Assembly: GCA_900318195.1 (NCBI GenBank)
Contig: ONJR01000144.1
Span: 1-64,000, forward strand
DNA length: 64,000 nucleotides
Direction of reading: 5' to 3'
Source of the DNA: an uncultured Planctomycetota bacterium
Lineage (GTDB): Bacteria; Planctomycetota; Planctomycetia; Pirellulales; Thermoguttaceae
Shown: piece after piece, positions 52,761 through 60,341 of the stretch
Layout of the letters: each line of letters begins with the position of its first letter
Position numbering within the stretch: position 1 is the stretch's first letter
Translations under genes and position numbers: made by a program
Notes under the pieces: generated by a model
What the model was told of the DNA's origin: nothing
What the model saw: only the letters and a program-made list of their open reading frames with translations
Database searches by the model: none

Positions 52761-53732
52761 CTACGCCAGGTCGCGATCTGTAAAAAGAATAATCGAGAGC
52801 GCCATAGCAACGCACGCAAAGAGTAGCGAGTACACCCCGGCAAGACCGACATAGTTCCAGCTGACCGCGCGATTCATTGCGATCGCCGTCTCCATATTAA
52901 AATGATCAAGAATTGGGAGGAACGCGCAAACAAGGTTCGCAAAGAAACCTATAATCGGCGCAGTCTCGACCGCATTCGATACGACTACCATCGGAACGAT
53001 ATGCCCTAGAACGTAAATCGTCAAACAGATCGTTAGATTCGGCAGCAACATAAGCCGCGTCGATATCGCTATCGAAATCGCGGTCAAAATAACTGTCTCG
53101 AAAAAGGCAAGGCATAAGCCTGGCACAACGCCCTTCACGTAAGCAAAACACTCGAGCGCCGTCGGGACGTCCTTCGCAGATTCATGAGCGTCATAGACGA
53201 GTTTATACGCAACGGTATTCAAAAAGAAAACGCCTAGAATCAAGAAGAGCGCTGTTACCGCGATCATAACGCCAAGGTACTTACCGAAGACAAAGCTATG
53301 TCGACCGACTGGTTTCGCCAGAATCGTCAACGCCGTCTTACCCTCAATTTCATCGGCAATTGACGTGCTCGCCGTCCAGATTGCGAGAAAAACGCACGCC
53401 AACTTAACGACGGTCAGACCCTGGGAAATAACGATCTTCACATCTTCGCCCATCGTATGATACGGAAGGAACGGAAAGATGAATAGACCGAAAAGACCAA
53501 CGAGCATGAGAATCAGAAAGAGAGGTTGTTGCAACGTTTCCTTCGCGGTTACCCAGGCGATCGCGCCTATCTTGGGAATGGCGAGTCGCAACAGGAAGAC
53601 GATCGCAGCAAAAGCGATAATCACGCCCAAAGCATATACGTCGATCTTCGACGCCGCTTCCATCCAGCCGCCAAAACCAAAAAGCGGAACGTCCGATATG
53701 GGCGATAAACTTGACGTCAACAATGATTGCAT
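52761..53732 (-). CDS. ABC-2-type transporter permease
   Basis: A 323-residue membrane protein with six to seven hydrophobic segments, in the style of NosY and other ABC-2 permeases. The segment SIADEIEGKTALTILAKPVG, between the second and third helices, is the characteristic cytoplasmic coupling motif. No ABC ATPase gene is adjacent; its partner must be elsewhere. Substrate unknown. It is isolated between two plus-strand genes. Confidence 0.82.
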   Translation of the reverse strand: MQSLLTSSLSPISDVPLFGFGGWMEAASKIDVYALGVIIAFAAIVFLLRLAIPKIGAIAWVTAKETLQQPLFLILMLVGLFGLFIFPFLPYHTMGEDVKIVISQGLTVVKLACVFLAIWTASTSIADEIEGKTALTILAKPVGRHSFVFGKYLGVMIAVTALFLILGVFFLNTVAYKLVYDAHESAKDVPTALECFAYVKGVVPGLCLAFFETVILTAISIAISTRLMLLPNLTICLTIYVLGHIVPMVVVSNAVETAPIIGFFANLVCAFLPILDHFNMETAIAMNRAVSWNYVGLAGVYSLLFACVAMALSIILFTDRDLA

Positions 53733-53887
53733 TATACAAAACTCCCTGCTATGTACAAAAAGAGCTTTCGTTATTCACTCGGAGTTGGAGCTGTGAAGCT
53801 CGCGACACCGCGTCGCGCACACGATCATACCCCGGATATATTCTAACCTACTTTATCAAATTTGACAAGAAGCTATTTGCCGTCGTC

Positions 53888-53915
53888 TTGTAAAAGTAAC
53901 AAAAAGATTTATACT
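53888..53915 (+). promoter_or_regulatory. Putative sigma-70-type promoter for lpxK
   Basis: TTGTAA, a 16-base spacer and TATACT. The start codon is at 53994, giving a leader of about 70 bases. Confidence 0.55.
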
Positions 53916-53993
53916 GAATCCGTTTGACTCTTGAATACGTCGAGTCAACGATAACTCATCCTAAGATCTCAGCCGTACAAGCTCAGTATAACT

Positions 53994-55196
53994 ATGAACC
54001 GTAACTACCGCGTCGAAATGCGTTCTTTCTTGGACGGAACAAACCGAAGCGCTCTTGCGCGTGCCTTTCGACTATGTACGTTGCCTTTCTCCATACCGTA
54101 CTCGTTAATAGTTAGAGGGCGCAACGCCGCATATGATCGCGGAATCATTAAGAGCCAAAAGGCGACGAGACCAATCGTCTCCGTCGGCAATCTTACAATG
54201 GGCGGCGTAGGCAAAACACCCTTTGTCGCATGGTTGACGAACGCCGTCATTCAGTCAGGCAAGCAAGCCGCGCTTGTAAGCCGCGGTTACAAGGCGCAGG
54301 CTCAGAAAAGGACTCTTGAAAGTCAGAACGCGTATTTGGGCTCGCTCAAATGGCTATCCAAGGCGCTAGCGCTTGAACCTGACGCACGCCAGTTTTTTTA
54401 TTTCAACGACGAAGCTTGCGAATTAGCGCTACGATTTCCGGACACGCCTCACTTTGTGTGCGCTAATCGTTTCGAAGCCGTTCAAGCAATAACGCGTTTA
54501 TTTCCAGAAATAGACGCTATTCTACTCGACGACGCGTTCCAACACCGTCGAATGGCACGTAATCTCGACATTGTCCTCCTCGACGCGCTTTCACCATTTG
54601 GAGGAGAACATTTAGCGCCTTCTGGCTACCTTCGCGAACCGCTTGAGGGGCTCAAACGTGCAAACGTTGTTATATTGAATCGTGCTGATTTAATTTCAAA
54701 AGACGCGCGTGACACTATTAGAAACCGTGTGGTCGGCTATGCTCCTCACGCGCTATGGTGCGAAATATCTCAGCGTCCTCGATTCGTCATGCAACGCATA
54801 TCCACTCCCCTTGGGAAAGAATTACGTCGCGAGGAATTTACCAAATGGCAAGGCGCGCTTCAATCGCGCAACGTCCTCGCTTTTTGCGGACTAGGCGCGC
54901 CGCAAGGCTTCCAAAAGACCCTTCTCGCCGAACGCTTCAATCTCGTTTCGTTCATGGCATTTTCAGACCACTGCGTCTATACGCACGATGATTTTCTCAC
55001 CATTGACCGCACCGCTAGTCGTTTTGGCGCCGACGTCGTATTAACAACGATGAAAGATTTCGTCAAGTTGGACGGACAAGAGCCAATAGAACAACCCGTG
55101 CTCGCCTTGGGGATTGACGTCGAATTCCTCTCAGGCGAAGCTGAGTTCAAACGTATGCTCACGGCTGTTCTCGACGAACCGAAATCTGGAAAATAA
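53994..55196 (+). CDS. lpxK: Tetraacyldisaccharide 4'-kinase LpxK
   Basis: A 400-residue LpxK, which phosphorylates the 4' position of the lipid A disaccharide precursor. The Walker A variant SVGNLTMGGVGKTPFVAWL (about 63-81) is diagnostic. It also shows ALVSRGYKAQ, AILLDDAFQHRRMARNLDIV with the DD pair, and VVLTTMKDFVKL towards the end. An N-terminal membrane-associated helix precedes the kinase fold. Slightly longer than the E. coli enzyme (328). It shows that this organism makes lipid A. No other lpx gene is adjacent, though an MsbA-like transporter lies 3 kb away. Confidence 0.95.
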   Translation: MNRNYRVEMRSFLDGTNRSALARAFRLCTLPFSIPYSLIVRGRNAAYDRGIIKSQKATRPIVSVGNLTMGGVGKTPFVAWLTNAVIQSGKQAALVSRGYKAQAQKRTLESQNAYLGSLKWLSKALALEPDARQFFYFNDEACELALRFPDTPHFVCANRFEAVQAITRLFPEIDAILLDDAFQHRRMARNLDIVLLDALSPFGGEHLAPSGYLREPLEGLKRANVVILNRADLISKDARDTIRNRVVGYAPHALWCEISQRPRFVMQRISTPLGKELRREEFTKWQGALQSRNVLAFCGLGAPQGFQKTLLAERFNLVSFMAFSDHCVYTHDDFLTIDRTASRFGADVVLTTMKDFVKLDGQEPIEQPVLALGIDVEFLSGEAEFKRMLTAVLDEPKSGK

Positions 55197-55200
55197 TAAA

Positions 55201-55231
55201 ATGACGGGCGAATCGTTGGATCCGCCCGTCA
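55201..55231 (-). terminator. Terminator of the outer-membrane protein gene (shared with lpxK end)
   Basis: GACGGGCG (55203-55210) and CGCCCGTC (55223-55230) form a hairpin with a 12-nt loop. On the minus strand it is followed by the T-rich ATTTTATTATTTTCC. The plus side lacks a T-tract. Confidence 0.65.
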
Positions 55232-55259
55232 AATGGATTCGTGTAATATAAACTAGCTG

Positions 55260-56906
55260 TTAGCGCAGGAAGTTTTGCAGGAAGGTTCCGTTATCCGCAA
55301 CGTCGAAGAGCGGACGTTGCGATCCTACGGTGTTCCGCGCGTTTCCACCGAGGTACCACACTAGACCAAAGGACATATTCCAGGCTTCTTCTTCACGCTT
55401 CGAGAGCTTATAATCAAGAGGATTGTTGCCGCCCCGCTCACGAGCAAAGACATAAGTTCCAGAGCATTTGATCGCGAAGGAATCGGTAAGCGGAGCTTCG
55501 GCTTGAACCCCAATTAGCCCTTCGCTCCATTTGGTTACGCCGCCGTAAATCATCGCTTCGCCGCCTTGAGCAAATTGCTTGCGATAGAACATCGTGTAGT
55601 AATCGGTTGGCTTCGCTTTGCCGACAAACAAGGCGTTGGGCGTATTAAGCAAGACGCACCAGTCGTCGTTCAACCCAAAAGCTCCGCGAAAACCAATCTC
55701 GCCAATTCCCATGAAGGAATACGACAACTCGGCGCGAATCTGTTGCAGTTCGACTTTGCGATAATAATCGTCATGCATTGAATCATAGACAACGCCCAAC
55801 GATAGACCGTCTCCACATTCGCTTGATCGATAATAAAGCCCTGCAGTCCAGAAGATTTGCGTGCGACTGTCGTCTCTCCAAAAACCGTTCGCTACCGTTC
55901 CATGGAGATCGGTGAAGACCGAACGTGCGCCCGCTTGAACGTGCAAGCCGCCCAACACAGGCTGAACGCTACCCCAATTGATGGCGAAACCACCGCCAAA
56001 GTTACCAGAATCCTCGAGGTCAAGAGGACTCCTCATACCGGCAAAACTCGCCTCCAACTGAGTATTCTGAAAAAATCCGCCAAAGGCTCCGCATCCACCG
56101 TTATAGCATGGTTCGCCACAAAGGCTTTGACCGTACGCTACCGCCGGAGGAGTATTACGATACCCGTTGACGGAATAATTACCGCCGCCTCCATAAAACT
56201 GATTGGGATGATACTCCGCCTGACCAATTCGCGAGTACGGATTATTCGACACGCGTGGAAGAGCGCTTGAATAAACGCCGTTGTTCGACGTCGCCACACT
56301 ACTATCGCTTCTTCCTTGATTCAGAAACTCTCTCTGCGGATAGCTCTGAATAGCCTGCGGCGCGTTTGACTCGTCCGCTTTCAGGTTAGCGACGGCATTC
56401 TTCGGCTGGTTCGTAATGGGAGACGCAGCAGTTTCTACTGCGGTCACATTCTGTTCAGTTGCATTTTGCGTTGTTGGCTCCACCACCTGCGCTGAATTAA
56501 GCGTGGGCTCAGGAATCTGCAACGGGTCTTCGAGCGGCGCGTTAAAATCCGGATTGATTGAAAGCGGATTTGTGAGAAGCTCGTCCTGTTGCGGCTGGGT
56601 TACCGCCTGCGTTTGTCGGATGGGATTGCGGCGCGCCAGATGTTGACGCTGGGACTGTAACTGCTGATATGCCACGCGTCCATTAGGACTCGTCCACGGG
56701 TTCGAGACAAGTTGCACACGTTGCAGTCCGTTCGACTGTTGAGCGTGAAGCGCGTCAGTAACGCCAACCATCGCAGCCAGGGCAAGCGAGGCTATTACTC
56801 CAAGCTTAAAGACGCGACGCTTCGAGAGCGCGCTAGCCAAACGTTCTAGAACTTGTCTACGTTCGGGATTAACGTTTTTGTTCCGTCGAATTTTTGAACT
56901 GGTCAT
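55260..56906 (-). CDS. Planctomycete-type outer-membrane/surface protein (possible DUF6666 family)
   Basis: A 548-residue secreted protein. An extended basic N-region precedes a signal helix (GVIASLALAAMVGVTDALHA, about 36-55). A Gln/Pro/Asn/Thr-rich linker covers about 60-240 and contains a Gly-rich stretch and a four-Cys segment (CGEPCYNGGCGAFGG). The C-terminal half is built of alternating hydrophobic beta strands with aromatic ends, like an outer-membrane barrel, ending in FLQNFLR rather than the usual aromatic terminus. I link it to DUF6666 only by recollection of its layout. A 6-bp hairpin (GTCGCC/GGCGAC at 56938-56955) sits in its leader; GAGG precedes the ATG by five bases. Confidence 0.65.
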   Translation of the reverse strand: MTSSKIRRNKNVNPERRQVLERLASALSKRRVFKLGVIASLALAAMVGVTDALHAQQSNGLQRVQLVSNPWTSPNGRVAYQQLQSQRQHLARRNPIRQTQAVTQPQQDELLTNPLSINPDFNAPLEDPLQIPEPTLNSAQVVEPTTQNATEQNVTAVETAASPITNQPKNAVANLKADESNAPQAIQSYPQREFLNQGRSDSSVATSNNGVYSSALPRVSNNPYSRIGQAEYHPNQFYGGGGNYSVNGYRNTPPAVAYGQSLCGEPCYNGGCGAFGGFFQNTQLEASFAGMRSPLDLEDSGNFGGGFAINWGSVQPVLGGLHVQAGARSVFTDLHGTVANGFWRDDSRTQIFWTAGLYYRSSECGDGLSLGVVYDSMHDDYYRKVELQQIRAELSYSFMGIGEIGFRGAFGLNDDWCVLLNTPNALFVGKAKPTDYYTMFYRKQFAQGGEAMIYGGVTKWSEGLIGVQAEAPLTDSFAIKCSGTYVFARERGGNNPLDYKLSKREEEAWNMSFGLVWYLGGNARNTVGSQRPLFDVADNGTFLQNFLR

Positions 56907-57316
56907 AGTATCCTCACACGAATCCGTTCGATAAGGAGTCGCCGATAAAGGCGACCTATATGCTCCACTAAGCGTCTTACACGTTCAAGGGGGGAAATCT
57001 TTGTTCACACAAGGAACTCAAACGCTAGACGTAAACATCGTATACATTTCGCGCGCTCACATCGATCAAGTTCGACGCGATCTGCGGCGACCGCGCGTTA
57101 ATACGTCGCCGCTAGTAGTATTTTCGACCGTACTGAAAGAAAGTTGAGCAGATAATCAGAAAAATCGCAATATTCAGAAAAGTTTCACCACTTTAACATT
57201 TTATAAGGACAGGAGCGACTACGAGAGGCGTCATGAAGAAAGCCTTATGGGAGGCGAAAGGATCGAACGCTTCCGCCCCCCAGTTTAAAATCATCGTTTT
57301 GTGAACGCAAAAACGA
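56907..57316. other. Intergenic region between the OM protein gene and the hydrolase gene
   Basis: A 410-base stretch. It contains the leader of the minus-strand outer-membrane protein gene with a small hairpin, and the terminator-like hairpin of the preceding operon at 57248-57282. I see no gene. Confidence 0.5.
57248..57282 (-). terminator. Probable terminator of the ABC exporter/hydrolase operon
   Basis: On the minus strand a 13-bp stem including two G-T wobbles (TGGGGGGCGGAAG with CTTTCGCCTCCCA) closes a 9-nt loop. The T-tract after it is weak (GGCTTTCTTC). Confidence 0.5.
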
Positions 57317-57913
57317 CTATTTGAGTTCAGCTAAGAATTCATCGACAGTCGGCGCGCCGCCGAAGATCGGGCACACTTCGCGTTCGACGTACTCTTGAAT
57401 CGACTGAGAAGCGGCGCAACACGCTTCCGGAATAATACGGACTTCGTAGCCGAAATCGTACGCGCTGAACGCCGTCGCCTGCACGCAAACGTTCGTAAGA
57501 AAGCCGGCGAGCGCTATGTTCTGAATTCCGGCGTCAATTAACAAGGTTCGGAAATGAAGAGCCGATGCAGCGCTCAGCCCACGTTTACCAACCAAAATGG
57601 GCTCATTGTAACCCGGCTTCATTTCGTCGATAATAGCGCCTCCCCAAGTATTGGGCATGAACGCTTTCATTTCGTACAGCTTCGCGAGCAAGCCGTCCTG
57701 CGGATTCTCCTCAAAGCGTCCCGTGTCGAGTTCAAAGGGCACGTGAAGAATATACGCGCCCTTATCTCGCGCGCCTTTCAACAGCCGAAGAGCATTCTCG
57801 ATTGTGTGGTTACGAGCCATTTCCTCGCGCACGAGGTCGTGTAGTTTGCCGCCCTCTTTACAGAAATCATTCTGAAATTCGATAAACATAACGACCGTTT
57901 CTTCTGCTTTCAT
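57317..57913 (-). CDS. Isochorismatase-fold cysteine hydrolase
   Basis: A 198-residue hydrolase. The triad is visible: Asp in FIEFQNDFCKEGG, Lys in ILVGKRGLSA and Cys in GFLTNVCVQATAFSA (about 130). The family hydrolyses nicotinamide, carbamoyl groups or isochorismate; the substrate cannot be told. I chose the ATG at 57913, seven bases after GGAG; the frame extends upstream into the ABC transporter gene at 57978. It is 64 bases after that gene and probably shares its transcript. Confidence 0.87.
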   Translation of the reverse strand: MKAEETVVMFIEFQNDFCKEGGKLHDLVREEMARNHTIENALRLLKGARDKGAYILHVPFELDTGRFEENPQDGLLAKLYEMKAFMPNTWGGAIIDEMKPGYNEPILVGKRGLSAASALHFRTLLIDAGIQNIALAGFLTNVCVQATAFSAYDFGYEVRIIPEACCAASQSIQEYVEREVCPIFGGAPTVDEFLAELK

Positions 57914-57977
57914 ACAAATTCTCCATATCTTTCCTATCGTGAAACCAAACGAAGCGAACAAACGACGTCCTAAAAAG

Positions 57978-60167
57978 CTATCGCGCCGCTTCGTCAAAAG
58001 ATTCCGTCGCCCACAGGTTCGCGTAAAAAGCGGATTGTTTTAGCGCGTCCTCGTGCGTTCCGATGAATTGAATTTCGCCGTCCTGCATGACTACAATGCG
58101 ATCGGCTAATTCTATCGCGCTCAGACGGTGCGTAACGAGAATCGTCGTTCTACTACCAACGAACTTTTTGAGCGCTTGGTGAATGAAACGTTCGCTTTGA
58201 AGGTCAATTTGGCTCGTCGCTTCATCCAGTAGAAAAATACGCGGATTCTTAAGGATGGCGCGCGCAAGCGCAACGCGCTGCCGTTGACCTCCTGAAAGCG
58301 CGCCGCCGCCGGGTCCGACGATCGTATCGTAGCCGTCGGACAGTTCCTCGCGAATAAAGGCGTCGGCGTAAGCGTCTTGCGCCGCCGCAATAACCTCCTC
58401 GCGCGTCGCGTCTGGTCGACCATAGAGTATATTGTCAAATACGCTCTCGTTAAAGAGAACGGAATCTTGTGCGACGAGCCCTATCTGGTCGCGTAGATCC
58501 GACAAACTAAGCTCTGTTAATGGAACGCCGTCGAGGAGAACGCGACCGGCAAGAGGGTCAATAAATCGAGGAATCATACTCAACAGAGTGCTTTTACCAC
58601 ATCCACTACGCCCAACAATAGCGATCGTTTCTCCGTAGGCAATCTCGAGGGAGACATTTCTAAGGACTCGACGACTTTCCTTATTTAAGCCGACGTCAGG
58701 GGATGAAACCGACTCGCTTGACGGCGGCGGCGCGGCGACGTCAGACGGCAACGGTGATTTCTTAACGAAACTGTTCCAACGAGCAATGATCCAGTTTTTA
58801 ATTATCTTCTCAACACGCGTCTTTTTGACTTCAACAGCCGGTACGGAAAGTCCTGAATCAATGGGATACTCATACGAAACGTTCTCAAAGGTAATTGCAT
58901 GAGTAAAACGCTCAAGTCTCTTTGGCGACTTGCTCTCAACGATCTTTGACTCGCGATCTATCACTTCATAGACGCGATCCGAGGCGGCGCAAGCGTTTTG
59001 GATATTCGTGAAAATATCGGTCAGGCGGCGCGCGGGATCAGACGCGCCAATGAGGAAGCCGTAAAAAAGAATGAGCGAACCTAAATCAAGGGGACTAGAA
59101 GAAGTCTGAATTCCGAAAAGGCTCGTTTTCTGATAGATGATAAGATTCGCGCCCGCAACAATCGCGACAGCGAGCATACCAATCCCGAGACACTCGGTAA
59201 TAGGACTCGTGAGCGAATCGTATTTTGCCATCTTCATTCCACGCCGATAATAGGTCTCATTCGAGCGTCGAAACTTCTCAAATTCATAATCCTCGCGATT
59301 AAAAGATTTCACAACCTTGATCGCATGGAACGTTTCGTCGAGTCTGCCGTACAGTTGCGCCATCTCCATCATAACGCGACGCGCAACGCGTTTGAGCGAC
59401 TTTGCGAGCCATCGAATCAGCGCGGCGGCAAGCGGCACAAACAAGAAAGTAAATAATAGAAGTCGCCAACTAATGATCGCGGCGCCGATAAGGCACACTA
59501 TCATCTTCAGCGGTTCGCGTAGCGCTTTGCCATAGACAAGCGTTAATCCGTTCGTAAGAACGCCCATATCGGATGTAAAACGAGTCGTTGCGTCCGATAT
59601 TCCTTGTTGGCTAAAATATGTGGTCTCGTAACCGAGCATTTTCTGGAAAAACTGCGCGCGAAGCTCCAAGGACGCTAATTGCGCCAAACGTGCTGAGAGA
59701 AAAGATTGCACGAAAGTGCAGACACTCTTAATCAACGTCATGACGACAACGAAAACCATGAGAATAACAACCGTCAAGAAGGGATCGTTTGGAGTGAATC
59801 TATTCGCATACGGTTGTAAGAAACGGTACCTGGCGAGTAATTTCTCCGTATTTCTGATCTGAACGCTCAAAACGGATAATCTCAACCGCTTTTGCTCGAG
59901 ATCGGACTCGTCTTCGTTACTATCGGCAATTGAAATAAGGTCGTATCGTTCCGATTGCAATTCGTCGAGCCGCTGATTCTGCGAGGATATTTCCTTCTCT
60001 AACCAACTGCGAACAGAATCTCCTTGAAAGGACACTTGAACGAGCGGATAAACCGTCGCTATATTACCGCCCCAGCACAGCGCAAGACAGATAGAGGACA
60101 GGAGAACCCAAAAAATATTGAGCTTGTATTTAAGCGTCAGTTTGATCGCTCGCCAAAAGTTATTCAT
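57978..60167 (-). CDS. MsbA-like ABC exporter (fused membrane and ATPase domains)
   Basis: A 729-residue half-transporter. The membrane domain (about 1-390) has a first helix near 15-33, a coiled-coil stretch in the first outer loop and the coupling segment VVKSFNREDYEFEKF. The ATPase domain has Walker A IVGRSGCGKSTLLSM, the Q-loop LVAQDSVLFN, the signature LSGGQRQRVALARAI, Walker B IFLLDEATSQID and the switch VTHRLS. Unusually, about 60 residues (ending VSSPDVGLNKESRR) separate the first strand FENVSYEYP from the next (VLRNVSLEI), where exporters normally have 10-15. Candidates for cargo include lipid A or other lipids, given lpxK nearby, but nothing proves it. Confidence 0.92.
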   Translation of the reverse strand: MNNFWRAIKLTLKYKLNIFWVLLSSICLALCWGGNIATVYPLVQVSFQGDSVRSWLEKEISSQNQRLDELQSERYDLISIADSNEDESDLEQKRLRLSVLSVQIRNTEKLLARYRFLQPYANRFTPNDPFLTVVILMVFVVVMTLIKSVCTFVQSFLSARLAQLASLELRAQFFQKMLGYETTYFSQQGISDATTRFTSDMGVLTNGLTLVYGKALREPLKMIVCLIGAAIISWRLLLFTFLFVPLAAALIRWLAKSLKRVARRVMMEMAQLYGRLDETFHAIKVVKSFNREDYEFEKFRRSNETYYRRGMKMAKYDSLTSPITECLGIGMLAVAIVAGANLIIYQKTSLFGIQTSSSPLDLGSLILFYGFLIGASDPARRLTDIFTNIQNACAASDRVYEVIDRESKIVESKSPKRLERFTHAITFENVSYEYPIDSGLSVPAVEVKKTRVEKIIKNWIIARWNSFVKKSPLPSDVAAPPPSSESVSSPDVGLNKESRRVLRNVSLEIAYGETIAIVGRSGCGKSTLLSMIPRFIDPLAGRVLLDGVPLTELSLSDLRDQIGLVAQDSVLFNESVFDNILYGRPDATREEVIAAAQDAYADAFIREELSDGYDTIVGPGGGALSGGQRQRVALARAILKNPRIFLLDEATSQIDLQSERFIHQALKKFVGSRTTILVTHRLSAIELADRIVVMQDGEIQFIGTHEDALKQSAFYANLWATESFDEAAR

Positions 60168-60264
60168 TGTCGGTTCCGTACCGTTATTATGCTACGATTA
60201 ATGGAATGGGTTTCGCAAAAGCACGCTCAGGAAGTATAAACTTTCTTGACGAAAAAAAACAGAG

Positions 60265-60312
60265 GAAAAAATTGCGCTCGCGCCTAGTATCGAGCGATAG
60301 GAGACGCGAGCG
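60265..60312 (-). terminator. Intrinsic terminator of the GH2 gene
   Basis: Read on the minus strand, CGCTCGCG and CGCGAGCG form an 8-bp stem with an inner CCTA/TAGG pairing, followed by CAATTTTTTCC. Confidence 0.85.
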
Positions 60313-60341
60313 TTTTCGTGCTGTTACGAACCAACGCGTCG

